60,812 nucleotides of DNA from UBA7887 sp964408735 (lineage in GTDB: Bacteria > Pseudomonadota > Alphaproteobacteria > UBA7887), in the NCBI GenBank assembly GCA_964408735.1, contig CAYPAX010000015.1, positions 1 to 60,812 on the forward strand, written 5' to 3'. Below are positions 53,444 through 60,812 of the stretch, piece after piece; position 1 is the first letter of the stretch; every line of letters starts with the position of its first letter. The notes under the pieces were generated by a model. It saw only the letters and a list, made by a program, of their open reading frames with translations. It was not told the origin of the DNA and ran no database searches. The position numbers were made by a program, and so were the translations under genes.

Positions 53444-54211
53444 ATGATGACCATATTTCGTGTCCCACATGCGTGTTTCGCCGGATTGCTCGCCTTGGCG
53501 GCTTCACCGGCATTGGCGGGAGATCTGTTGTTGTTTCGCGACGCCCCGCCGGATGCGGAAGCCCTGGCGGACATCATGTTCCCCGACGCCAACAGCGACG
53601 ACGAGGCGCCGATACGCACGCGCGCCATCAAGTTCACCGATGTGCCCGAAGTTCCGGGAGCGACGCCGGAGGTGGTGGCCACGCCGGAACCGACGGTGGT
53701 TACCGTGACGCCCGACGTCGAAGAGACTCCCATCCCCGTCGAAGCCCCTGTTCCCGATCAACCCTTACCCGATACCGAAGCCGTCGTCGCACCGGTAGTG
53801 CTGCCTGTGGCAGAGCCGGAAGTCCCCGTGATAGAGGCGGTTGCGGCCGAGGAAGAGACGCCGCCTGTGGGAGATGCCGTCGGCTTCAACATCACTTTCG
53901 ATTTCGACTCCGCGACGGTGCAGCCCACATCCTATCCCTATCTCGATCGCATGGGAGAGATGCTGAATCTTGAGCAGGCGGCGGACCGGCGGGTCATAAT
54001 TGTCGGGCACACCGACGCCAAGGGCAGCGACAGCTATAATCTCGCCCTGTCCGAGCGCCGCGCCCAATCCGTGCGCAACTATCTTGTGCTACGTCACAAG
54101 ATAGATCCAACGCGCCTATGGCCATTGGGTTTGGGCGAGTCGCAGCTTCTGCCAGGCATCAATCCCGACGACGCAGCCAATCGCCGCGTAGAGTTCCACC
54201 CAGCTTCTTGA
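53444..54211 (+). CDS. OmpA family peptidoglycan-binding protein
   Basis: 255 residues: signal peptide (GLLALAASPALAG), a Pro/Val/Glu-rich linker (about 60-145), and a C-terminal OmpA domain. ITFDFDSATVQP, HTDAKGSDSYNLALSERRAQSVRNYL and NRRVEF supply the diaminopimelate-binding Asp and Arg. The domain tethers envelope proteins to peptidoglycan. It is convergent with the caspase gene, 13 bases away. Confidence 0.92.
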   Translation: MMTIFRVPHACFAGLLALAASPALAGDLLLFRDAPPDAEALADIMFPDANSDDEAPIRTRAIKFTDVPEVPGATPEVVATPEPTVVTVTPDVEETPIPVEAPVPDQPLPDTEAVVAPVVLPVAEPEVPVIEAVAAEEETPPVGDAVGFNITFDFDSATVQPTSYPYLDRMGEMLNLEQAADRRVIIVGHTDAKGSDSYNLALSERRAQSVRNYLVLRHKIDPTRLWPLGLGESQLLPGINPDDAANRRVEFHPAS

Positions 54212-54224
54212 GTAGCAGCGCCCG

Positions 54225-55781
54225 CTATTGCGGACGCTTCAGCGCAAGCGTGCCATGGCAGCGGTGGCGCAACTCCACCCAACGGCCGGTACCCGTCTCA
54301 AGGTTGCCCTCTATCTCGATCGAGTAGCCGAGCCCGGCCGAGGTTGGTGCCACGCTGACGTGGACCTTAAAAAGCTTGCCTTGCTTGATGCGGCTGGATA
54401 CCGCCTGCCCGATATGGTGCGTCGTGGTAGTCTCAAAGTTTCCGGAAAGTTGCCCATTCTGAACGGTAAACTCGAGGATCGCCGGCTTCCAGAAAGCGCG
54501 ATTGCAGGCATTCCGCGATAGCGTCTTCTCGGCAACTATCACGTCGCCTATCCAATCGCCTTCGATATCGGCCTCGCCAGGCGGTATGGCCACGGGTGTC
54601 ACGGGCTCGGGCTCCGGAACGACGGCCGGCGGCGGCACCACCACCTCCGCGACCACCGCAGGCGGCTCGGGCTCGGGCTCGGGCTCGGGCACCGGCTCGA
54701 CCACCGAAACGCCACGTGACAATTCGGCGATACGGCCTTCGGCCAATGCCCGGAACGTGCCCCGCGGGAAGCGCACCAGATAGGCCTCGAAATTCTCGAT
54801 CCGGTCGCTGTCCTTGACGCTGCGCCAGAACTCGAGCTCGAAGGCGGCCTCGCTGGCATCCTCGCCACCGCCCTGCACAACTGGTGCCGGTGCCGGATCA
54901 TGACCGACCTGCAAGGCCGCGAAGACGAAATCGCCGCGGTCCCAATCCTTGTCGCGCAGCTTGCCGTAGCGCGGCGTCTGCCGGCCACTGGTGAGATTGG
55001 TGATGCGGCTCGAAAGATGCAGGCCGAGCTCGGTCCCCGTGATGTAGCCGTCATTGTTGGCATCGGCATCTTCCGAGCCCTCGAGCGCCCGCAGGAATAG
55101 CTCGCGGAAAGTGCCGTCGTCCGAAACCAGTTGCCCGGCATCGCCCGAGGTAAGGAATTGCCGGGTGGGCAAGGTCGTGGCGCGGGTAATCGCCGCCGGC
55201 ACCATGGAGCGCTGCGTGTCGAATATCGTGCCCGAGAAGCAGGAATCGAAAATCGCGAAAACATGCTTGGCCTTGGCCAGGCGCACATATTCGCCGAAAC
55301 GGCGCATGGTCAGGGCCTGAATGCGGAATCGCGGGCTGGTGTCGGGCCGCTCCGCATCGGCCGGAACCAGATAGCCCTCGCCGTCTTCGGTGTGGCCATG
55401 TCCGGCAAACCAGACGAACAGCCGTGCTTCAGGATCGGCGCCCTTGACGACGAAGAACTCCTCGAGGCTGGATTTGAGCGCATCGGAATCGACATCGAGG
55501 TGTAGATCCACCTCAAAGCCCTGTTCATCCAAAGCCGCCGCAACGCGTTCGGCATCCTCCACCGCTTTCGAAAGGCGGGGCCAGCCATTGTTGTAGTCGT
55601 CAATGCCGATAACCAGCGCGTAGCTGCCCGTATAGAGGCGAACGGTCTCGGCGACCGGCGCATCCGCCGCGGCGGCGGTGCGCAAGTCGACGCTCAAGCC
55701 ACGGCTGTCGGCCAAGGCGGCGGAGGCGCCGGCCAGCGCCACACCGCAAGCAATGGCAATAACGGCTTTGAACATGGTCAC
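54225..55781 (-). CDS. Caspase-family cysteine protease (C14), secreted, with EF-hand and lipocalin-like tail
   Basis: 518 residues. A signal peptide (VIAIACGVALAGASAALA) implies export. The p20-like domain has GIDDY, catalytic His in WFAGHGHT (H128) and Cys in IFDSCFSGT (C181). An EF-hand loop, residues 240-251 (DANNDGYITGTE), has all calcium ligands. A Pro/Glu linker (PEPEPEPEPP) leads to a C-terminal beta domain (GDWIGDV, LSGNF, RWVELRHRCHGTLAL) also found in the neighbour at 56951. The start is GTG 55781 (GTGA overlap) or ATG 55775. Bacterial caspase-like proteases often cleave after Arg or Lys; target unknown. Confidence 0.93.
   Translation of the reverse strand: MTMFKAVIAIACGVALAGASAALADSRGLSVDLRTAAAADAPVAETVRLYTGSYALVIGIDDYNNGWPRLSKAVEDAERVAAALDEQGFEVDLHLDVDSDALKSSLEEFFVVKGADPEARLFVWFAGHGHTEDGEGYLVPADAERPDTSPRFRIQALTMRRFGEYVRLAKAKHVFAIFDSCFSGTIFDTQRSMVPAAITRATTLPTRQFLTSGDAGQLVSDDGTFRELFLRALEGSEDADANNDGYITGTELGLHLSSRITNLTSGRQTPRYGKLRDKDWDRGDFVFAALQVGHDPAPAPVVQGGGEDASEAAFELEFWRSVKDSDRIENFEAYLVRFPRGTFRALAEGRIAELSRGVSVVEPVPEPEPEPEPPAVVAEVVVPPPAVVPEPEPVTPVAIPPGEADIEGDWIGDVIVAEKTLSRNACNRAFWKPAILEFTVQNGQLSGNFETTTTHHIGQAVSSRIKQGKLFKVHVSVAPTSAGLGYSIEIEGNLETGTGRWVELRHRCHGTLALKRPQ
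54664..54690 (+). repeat. GGCTCG hexamer repeat in the caspase linker
   Basis: Four and a half copies of GGCTCG, encoding the Pro-Glu run of the caspase linker on the minus strand. Six-base units keep the frame, so length could vary. Confidence 0.6.
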
Positions 55782-56929
55782 CTGACCCTCAACTCGACGA
55801 CCGCCTCGGCAACGCGGGTATCCTCAATGCCATTGAAAATCTCCGCCAGTTGCGATGCCAGCTCCTGGGATATCGGAGCAAAGTCGCCGGCGATCAATGC
55901 CGGCGGCAGGTCGCGGGTCACGTCGCGGCTGGTGCCGTAGCAGATGACGCGCTCCCTGCCCGCCGGCGGCGCAACCGTCAAAGGCACCGGCAGGCGGTCG
56001 CCAGGCAAATGCAGCGTCTCATAGCCCTCGACCCAGGCACCGCCCGAGAAGCGCGAGGGAAACAGCGCTATGGTGCCGTCGGCACCGCTATGGAAACAGT
56101 AGATCGCGGCATCCCTATTGGCTTTGATCTGCAAAGTCAGACTGTCGCCGATGGCAAATTCCGGCGTAGATCCACGGTCGGTCGAGAGATACAGGTGAAA
56201 GGGATCGATGCTGTCGCGCAACGCTGCCAGCTCCGCCTCGGCCTGAGCGACGCAGTTCGTTTCCACCAGCCAAGCGATCCGTACCAGCTCGCTGTCGAAG
56301 CGTTGGCGGATCAGACGCACCTCGACATGCACCGGCTCGCTCTGGCCTTCCACGATGACCAGAAAGGCCGCGGCATCGCGGTAGGCCAGCGCGCGCGGCC
56401 AGGCATGGGTGACCTCGCCGGCATTCCAGGCGATGTCGGCGAATTGTCCGGTTTCGAGATCGGTCACCTTGGCGCTGCGGCGCTCCTCAGAATCCGGCCG
56501 CCACAAATGCAGGTAATGGCCGGGCTCGACACAATAGCGCGCCGAATGCGCCGTGTTGATCCAAAGCGCATTGCCCGGCCCCTCCACGGGCGCAAAGCCA
56601 CGCACGCCGCCGAGCGCATAGGCGGCCTCTCCGTCCGGCGCCAGCAGGCCGGCGATCACGCCGAGCGTGCCTTGCCGCTGCTCTTCCTCGGCGCCGAGCT
56701 CGACGATGCCTTGATACGGGCCTTCCAGCGTAATCGAGTTGCCCGCTTCGGAAAGGAAGGACGCACGCGCGCCTTCAGGGATAGAGACCATGGTTCCCGA
56801 CAACACCATCGTCCCAGCAGGCAGCTCGGGAGCGGTCGAGGCGATTACCACTGCGTCGGTAGCAGCTGCCGCTTGCCAAAGCGCCGGCAAGCCCACAAAG
56901 AGCGCTACGAAAGTCAGCAAACGGCGCAT
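55778..56929 (-). CDS. Secreted FecR-like / DUF4384 domain protein
   Basis: 383 residues, signal peptide (LTFVALFVGLPALWQAAAA). An N-terminal FecR-like beta region (VIASTAPELPAGTMVLSGTMVSIPEG, ITLEGPYQG) is followed by a middle region and a DUF4384-like end (FAIGDSLTLQIKANRDAAIYCFHSGADGTIALFPSRF, VICYGTSRDVT) homologous to the lipoprotein encoded at 51572. It lies between the beta-domain protein and caspase genes in one operon (overlap GTGA with the caspase). Confidence 0.85.
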   Translation of the reverse strand: MRRLLTFVALFVGLPALWQAAAATDAVVIASTAPELPAGTMVLSGTMVSIPEGARASFLSEAGNSITLEGPYQGIVELGAEEEQRQGTLGVIAGLLAPDGEAAYALGGVRGFAPVEGPGNALWINTAHSARYCVEPGHYLHLWRPDSEERRSAKVTDLETGQFADIAWNAGEVTHAWPRALAYRDAAAFLVIVEGQSEPVHVEVRLIRQRFDSELVRIAWLVETNCVAQAEAELAALRDSIDPFHLYLSTDRGSTPEFAIGDSLTLQIKANRDAAIYCFHSGADGTIALFPSRFSGGAWVEGYETLHLPGDRLPVPLTVAPPAGRERVICYGTSRDVTRDLPPALIAGDFAPISQELASQLAEIFNGIEDTRVAEAVVELRVR

Positions 56930-56950
56930 GGCGTTATCCCCCCTCACGTC

Positions 56951-57490
56951 CTACTCGGCCCGGCTGACAAGAAAACTGCCGGAACATTCGGCATCCGGAT
57001 CGCGCCAGACGCCGCCCCCGGTCCTGAGATTTCCCTGCAACGCCAAAGAATGCGCCGCCCCATCGGCCATAAGCCGGCCTTGCACAGACAGATTGCCGTC
57101 AGCCGCGACGACGCCATCAAGGCGCAGCCGTATGGCGCCACCGCCACGGCCAACCGCCTCTCCCGTAACGGCGCCGGCCGCCACGACAAGTCCCAGTGTC
57201 ACCGTGCGCCGATAGGCCATGGCGCAATTCGTGCCCGTACCGCTCTCCAGGGTCAAAAGTCCCGCCCAACGGCCATCAACAGGCCCGCTGCCGGCGCCCT
57301 GTCCCTCGGCAGCAGCACGAAATTGCCCCGTTATCGCATCGTCCATCGAGCCGGATCGGGCCCGCATGGAATCGGCATTTGCGGCGGCCTCCGCAGCGAC
57401 CCTGTCCGCAGCGTCATCGGCATGCGCCCACCCCGCCGTGATAAGCACAAACATGCCTGCCAGAATTGCGGCACGGCGCCCGACCTGCAT
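56951..57490 (-). CDS. Secreted beta-domain protein related to the caspase C-terminus
   Basis: 179 residues, signal peptide (AAILAGMFVLITAGWAHA), Ala-rich helix, then GRWAGLLTLESGTGTNC, a run of amphipathic strands, WRDPDAECSGSFLVSR. The G-x-W-x-G opening, two Cys and final C-x-G-x-x-x-L-x-R match the caspase's last 115 residues in order. Possibly a lipocalin-like ligand or inhibitor domain. First gene of the caspase operon; ATG 57490. Confidence 0.7.
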   Translation of the reverse strand: MQVGRRAAILAGMFVLITAGWAHADDAADRVAAEAAANADSMRARSGSMDDAITGQFRAAAEGQGAGSGPVDGRWAGLLTLESGTGTNCAMAYRRTVTLGLVVAAGAVTGEAVGRGGGAIRLRLDGVVAADGNLSVQGRLMADGAAHSLALQGNLRTGGGVWRDPDAECSGSFLVSRAE

Positions 57491-57685
57491 GACCTGTCTC
57501 CCGACCCTAACGTGACCCCGACCATAGCACAGAAGCCAAGCCGGAACCGACGCCTTCCTTGACCCCAACATCGCGTCCTGGCGGGAGATTGAAAACGACA
57601 GAGTGGAACACGCAGCCGCGCGTACTACATAGTCCTAATATGATGCCGTCAGGGAAGCGGCACATGGAGTGGCAAGGGAGCTGAT

Positions 57686-58420
57686 ATGCCGGGCAAAGGG
57701 ACGAGGGTGTTTACCGCCGAGCGCAGCGGGGCCGCCGAAGTAGCGCCGGTCGCCGACCACAGCGGCGTGACGAATGCAGACCTGTTGCAGGCGATCGAAA
57801 AGCTGCAGCGCCAAATCACCGGCGAGACAGGCGAAGATGCTGCGGCAGCCGAGACAAAGGGCGATCTCGATGAGGAAATTCGCGCCGCACAGGAAAGTTT
57901 GGACGCAATCCGCACCGAGATCGGCCAGATGGCGAGAACCATCGAGCAGGCGAAGATCGAGATCGCCGCGATCAAGCACCCGTTGGCCGACGATGACCAG
58001 ATGATGGCCGCTTCGAACCAGATGGATTCCATCGTCAACGCCACCGAAACCGCCACCCACACCATCCTCGGCGCCTCGGAGATGGTTGAGGACACGATCA
58101 AGCGCATGGTCGCCGTCGACCCCGAAAACGGCGACTTGCTGGCGTTGAGCGACGAGGCCGGCGGACATTTGATCCGCGTGATGGAGGCCTGCGGCTTTCA
58201 GGACATCACCGGCCAGCGCGTAACCAAGGTGATCAAGACCTTGCGCTTCATCGAAGATCGAGTAGCATCGATCATCGGCATATGGGGCGTCGACGCCTTT
58301 GCCGAGATCGCCGTGGAGAACGAGGAAGAAAAGTTGACGGGCGAAGCTGCCTTGCTGCAGGGGCCGCAAGACGTCGGCCAAGGCATAAGCCAGGACGACA
58401 TCGACGCCCTGTTCGATTAG
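57686..58420 (+). CDS. cheZ: Protein phosphatase CheZ
   Basis: 244-residue phosphatase of CheY-P that ends tumbling or reversal signals. A long helical hairpin (about 45-155, LLQAIEKLQRQITGE, TIEQAKIEIAAIKH) and the catalytic helix RVMEACGFQDITGQRVTKVIKTL with D/Q in FQDITGQR are diagnostic. The last ten residues SQDDIDALFD are the CheY-binding tail. GGGAG precedes ATG 57686. No other chemotaxis genes are in the window. The thioredoxin-like gene follows after 12 bases. Confidence 0.9.
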   Translation: MPGKGTRVFTAERSGAAEVAPVADHSGVTNADLLQAIEKLQRQITGETGEDAAAAETKGDLDEEIRAAQESLDAIRTEIGQMARTIEQAKIEIAAIKHPLADDDQMMAASNQMDSIVNATETATHTILGASEMVEDTIKRMVAVDPENGDLLALSDEAGGHLIRVMEACGFQDITGQRVTKVIKTLRFIEDRVASIIGIWGVDAFAEIAVENEEEKLTGEAALLQGPQDVGQGISQDDIDALFD

Positions 58421-58432
58421 GGAGCCGCGATA

Positions 58433-58987
58433 ATGGCCGAGATACCGCCGCTTTGCGATTTCGGTTGGAAAGCGCCTGATTTTCGTCTGCAAGGCACCGA
58501 TGGCGAATGGCACAGCCTGCAATCGCTGCGCGGCGAAAAAGGCACTCTGGTGGTGTTCATGTGCAACCACTGCCCCTACGTGAAATCCATTCTCGGCCGC
58601 TTGATCCGCGATGCCCGCGACCTTGCCGCCCTCGGTATCAACACGGTCGGTATCAGCGCCAACGACCCTGACGATTACCCCGCAGACAGCTTCGAGAACA
58701 TGGCAAAGGTGGCGGCCGAGAGAGGCTTCCCCTTCCCCTATCTCTACGACGAAAGCCAAGACGTGGCACGCGCCTACAGTGCCGTGTGCACGCCGGATTT
58801 CTTCGGCTTCGACGCGGATCTCGGCCTGCAATATCGTGGCCGTCTGGACGCCTCGCGCACCGAGCTCGTGGCGGACGCCAGGCGCGATCTCTACGAAGCC
58901 ATGAAAGCCGTTGCGGAAAGCGGTCGTGGCCCCGACGAGCAGATCCCCAGCATGGGCTGCTCGATCAAATGGCGGAGCGCCGCCTGA
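58433..58987 (+). CDS. Thioredoxin-like redoxin domain protein
   Basis: 184-residue cytosolic thioredoxin-fold protein of the AhpC/TSA-related group with active site CNHCPYVKSI (C44-x2-C47). Other family features are GWKAPDFRLQGTDGEWHSL and a C-terminal PSMGCSIKW. It could act as thiol reductase or peroxidase. No signal peptide. Probable cotranscription with cheZ. Confidence 0.92.
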   Translation: MAEIPPLCDFGWKAPDFRLQGTDGEWHSLQSLRGEKGTLVVFMCNHCPYVKSILGRLIRDARDLAALGINTVGISANDPDDYPADSFENMAKVAAERGFPFPYLYDESQDVARAYSAVCTPDFFGFDADLGLQYRGRLDASRTELVADARRDLYEAMKAVAESGRGPDEQIPSMGCSIKWRSAA

Positions 58988-58993
58988 GCCAAG

Positions 58994-59413
58994 TTAGATT
59001 CCGTCGGGGTTTCCGACCTCGATCTCACCAAAGGAAATGATCCGGCCATTGTCGTCGGTAAAGGTGATGGCGCCATCGTCCTCGTTGACAGCGGCGCAGG
59101 AGCTGACCCAGCGGAAATTGTCCCAATCGACGCAAAGCTGACCGAGATCGTTGACCCACCAGCGGCCATCGGAACGGGATATGCTGCGGTCGAGACCGCT
59201 CAGCTCTGCCCTCACCCGGCCGTCCACAGCGTGGAACATGACATAGCTGCTTTCGTCATCGGGATTGAAGCCGTAGACGGTGTTGCCACGCAACAGGGTC
59301 GTCACCTCCTCGGCGCTTAGCTGTTTCGGGCGCGCCTCGGCATCACAGGCAACGCTCCATACCGCGAAAACCGCCAAAAGCGCCACAACCGGAAGCCTGC
59401 TCAGAAACTGCAT
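58994..59413 (-). CDS. Hypothetical lipoprotein-like secreted protein
   Basis: 139 residues with a signal sequence ending SVAC, a possible lipobox. The mature part (KQLSAEEVTTLLRGNTVYGFNPDDESSYVMFHA, WWVNDLGQLCVDW, GRIISFGEIEVGN) is a small beta-rich domain similar to other secreted alphaproteobacterial unknowns. It converges with the thioredoxin-like gene, six bases apart. Divergent from the next gene. Confidence 0.7.
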   Translation of the reverse strand: MQFLSRLPVVALLAVFAVWSVACDAEARPKQLSAEEVTTLLRGNTVYGFNPDDESSYVMFHAVDGRVRAELSGLDRSISRSDGRWWVNDLGQLCVDWDNFRWVSSCAAVNEDDGAITFTDDNGRIISFGEIEVGNPDGI

Positions 59414-59559
59414 TGTCGTCACCGTTTGCCGCCCGTATACCCTGCCACTACAATATGGCGGTTGCCGGCACCGTCTCAAGGGGACCTGCCTGGAGGCCTA
59501 GCTATGTGCGCGATGCGGCGAAGCACTATATTCTCATGTCGTCTTGGGGGATGCGAGCC

Positions 59560-60264
59560 ATGAGTCTGAGGCAAGATCGCGAGACTACGGACAGCGCTAT
59601 CGACCTTGGCCGGCGGGCCTTGATGCTGGGCGCTGCAGCGATAGTGACGTCTTCGACGATATCCGGTGCCGCCTTGGCAGCAATGGATGCGCGCACGATG
59701 ACGCCAATGCGCCTGCGCGTGATCGATTGGCTGGCCATGATCGCCTCGGACCGCAAGGCCTTCCTGCTCGGTTTTTCAGTGGGTTGGAACCACGACACGG
59801 AAGAAGACGGCGCCGAGCTTGGGATGAAGGCAAATAAGGAGCTCTCACTGCTCGACCTTCAGCTCAGCCGCCTGGCCAATGAGCCAGCGACCGCCAGTTC
59901 CCATCTCGTCACGGCCTTGGTCCGAGCCACATTGCTCGGCCGGCTGCCACATTTGCTGGTTGACGGCGAAGCCTGGGACAAGCTGGAAATGCGCCATCGG
60001 GTGCTAGTACTGCAAGCGCTTGTCGCCGGCGCGCATAGCCGTGCCGTGTGGCACGAGCTTGGCAAGCCTCAGGACACCGCGACCTTGAGCCGCGGGATTG
60101 CCCGCGCCACCCGCCTTGTGCGCTCTCCCTATCCGGTCAACCCCAATGTGATGCTTACTCGGCTGCTAGACTTCTATAACGAGGACGAGGCCCAGGACAC
60201 CGCCCTGGCCGACGCCGTGCGGCAGGTCAGCAACGCTCGACCGGGAAGAGCCGACAGCCGCTGA
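59560..60264 (+). CDS. Exported protein of unknown function, possible Tat substrate
   Basis: 234 residues from ATG 59560, which has GGGGGA 8 bases upstream. A twin-arginine segment (GRRALML, R18-R19) before a hydrophobic stretch (AAAIVTSSTISGAALA) suggests Tat export. The mature domain (RLRVIDWLAMIASDRKAFLLGFSVGWNHD, SHLVTALVRATLLGRLPHLLVDGEAW) is helical and unknown. It ends one base before the Crp/Fnr stop on the other strand. Other starts at 59536 or 59551 are possible. Confidence 0.65.
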   Translation: MSLRQDRETTDSAIDLGRRALMLGAAAIVTSSTISGAALAAMDARTMTPMRLRVIDWLAMIASDRKAFLLGFSVGWNHDTEEDGAELGMKANKELSLLDLQLSRLANEPATASSHLVTALVRATLLGRLPHLLVDGEAWDKLEMRHRVLVLQALVAGAHSRAVWHELGKPQDTATLSRGIARATRLVRSPYPVNPNVMLTRLLDFYNEDEAQDTALADAVRQVSNARPGRADSR

Positions 60265-60726
60265 TCAGCGCGCCGCGGCCGCGTTCCCTTCCAGTGAAGC
60301 TGCCATCTCCTGCAAGCGTTCGCGATCGTTGATATACAACGTGCGCCCCTTGCGCTGGATGATCTCGTCCTGGGTCAGCTGGCTGATCACCCGCGCGACG
60401 GTCTCGCGCGTCGTGCTGGCGCGCGCCGCGATATCCGATTGGGTTGGCATGGGATAGACCGACCATAGATTCGGCACGGCCGGATCGGGGCCGCATATGC
60501 GCAATATCTCTATGTAGACACGCTGCACAGCGCCCAGCGTGCTCAAATCCATGATGCGATCGTCGCAAATGCGGATGATGCGCGCCAAGCGACTCATCAC
60601 TTTGAGCGCAGCATCCGGCACGTCGCGCATCAGATCCAGAAACAGCGTGCGCGGCACCACGGCGAGGAGTGACTCCTCGGCAGCCGAAACCGTGGCCGAC
60701 CGCGGCAGATTGTCGATAGCCGACAA
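60265..60726 (-). CDS. Crp/Fnr-family transcriptional regulator, 5'-truncated
   Basis: 153 residues from a TTG start cover the end of the cyclic-nucleotide-binding domain (SAIDNLPRSATVSA), the dimer helix (DVPDAALKVMSRLARIIRICDDRI) and a winged HTH (PTQSDIAARASTTRETVARVISQL). The reading frame continues upstream with ATIPAGEYFGEL, the expected domain sequence, then hits TAA at 60775-60777, about 20 codons later. About half of the sensor domain is missing, so the gene is truncated by an insertion or an assembly end, and the TTG start is unlikely to be the original one. Confidence 0.85.
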   Translation of the reverse strand: MSAIDNLPRSATVSAAEESLLAVVPRTLFLDLMRDVPDAALKVMSRLARIIRICDDRIMDLSTLGAVQRVYIEILRICGPDPAVPNLWSVYPMPTQSDIAARASTTRETVARVISQLTQDEIIQRKGRTLYINDRERLQEMAASLEGNAAAAR

Positions 60727-60760
60727 CTCGCCAAAATACTCCCCCGCCGGAATCGTCGCA

Positions 60761-60812
60761 TAGCAGCCCGTTGATTAAGTGGCTTTGCTGATTCTCACTC
60801 CCAGACGATGAA
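60761..60812. mobile_element. Possible end of an insertion sequence interrupting the Crp/Fnr gene
   Basis: The Crp/Fnr homology stops at about 60760 and the next 52 bases carry on with TAGCAGCCCGTTGATTAA, a T/A-rich and GC-poor start that resembles the termini of several IS families. The window ends inside it, and contigs often end in repeats. The IS identity is guesswork. Confidence 0.35.

Noticed and set aside
54600..54700. The GC-rich repeat in the caspase linker as a replication or recombination site
   Set aside because: It simply encodes Pro-Glu pairs of a flexible linker.
57491..57685. A sigma54 promoter ahead of cheZ (GGCAC ... TGGCA)
   Set aside because: The GG and GC pairs are not at the required spacing, so the match is not convincing.
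1..60812. Prophage, integron or defence island
   Set aside because: No integrase, phage structural, restriction or toxin-antitoxin genes were seen, and no tRNA-flanked att site; accessory character is limited to the 50-57 kb cluster and the end of the window.

Overview
The window is a gene-dense, high-GC stretch with the gene content and order of an alphaproteobacterium, most like Rhodospirillales and relatives. Supporting this are the argH-lptM-lysA-DUF4175/TIGR02302 string, ftsEX next to ydcF and plsC and divergent from a ZitP-like zinc-ribbon membrane protein, xseB-ispA-tlyA, a gatCAB operon, a CheZ ending in SQDDIDALFD, DUF1491 and a TRAP transporter. Lineage is inferred from gene content only. 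No rRNA, tRNA, CRISPR array or complete insertion sequence was seen. No stretch longer than 300 bases lacks a gene; the longest gap is 51338-51571 (234 bases, divergent promoter region).

Layout. 1-5.8 kb: a PAS histidine kinase (probably cut by the window start) and a two-gene RND efflux pump. 5.9-8.8 kb: histone deacetylase-like amidohydrolase and xseB-ispA-tlyA, closed by a good terminator. 8.9-14.4 kb: a UroD-like methyltransferase family protein, a zinc-type alcohol dehydrogenase and gatC-gatA-gatB. 14.5-23.8 kb: a same-strand run of a peptide-type ABC importer (SBP, two permeases, two ATPases) followed 24 bases later by a second RND pump. 23.9-29.1 kb: argE, overlapping the tail of the ftsE-ftsX-ydcF-plsC operon, and the ZitP-like protein with six 18-residue repeats. 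29.1-35 kb: TIGR02302, lysA, lptM and argH, with a TlpA-type thioredoxin divergent. 35-41 kb: GST, ThrH-type phosphatase, a methyltransferase, small unknowns and a dctPQM TRAP transporter with a stray copy of the dctM tail. 41-45.4 kb: ydbH-ynbE-ydbL with a second ydbL. 45.4-49.9 kb: DUF1491, CusF-like protein, cytochrome c, TPR protein, a pair of paralogous cysteine-rich membrane proteins and an SDR. 50-57.6 kb: a stand-alone DnaB-like ATPase and an accessory-looking envelope cluster: CsgG/DUF4384-type lipoprotein, small secreted protein and OmpA protein, convergent with a caspase-family protease, a FecR/DUF4384-like protein and a secreted protein sharing the caspase's C-terminal domain. 57.7-60.8 kb: cheZ, a thioredoxin-like protein, two exported unknowns and a Crp/Fnr regulator whose 5' part is lost at the window edge, where the last 52 bases look foreign.

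Best candidates for something new: (1) the caspase / DUF4384 / OmpA envelope cluster; (2) the ZitP-like protein, whose repeat unit matches the C-terminal peptide of CheZ encoded 30 kb away; (3) the tandem cysteine-rich membrane proteins with an identical C-x3-C-x9-C-x3-C-x-C pattern; (4) the expanded YdbH-YnbE-YdbL lipid-transport operon, in which YnbE and the first YdbL share a C-terminal tail.
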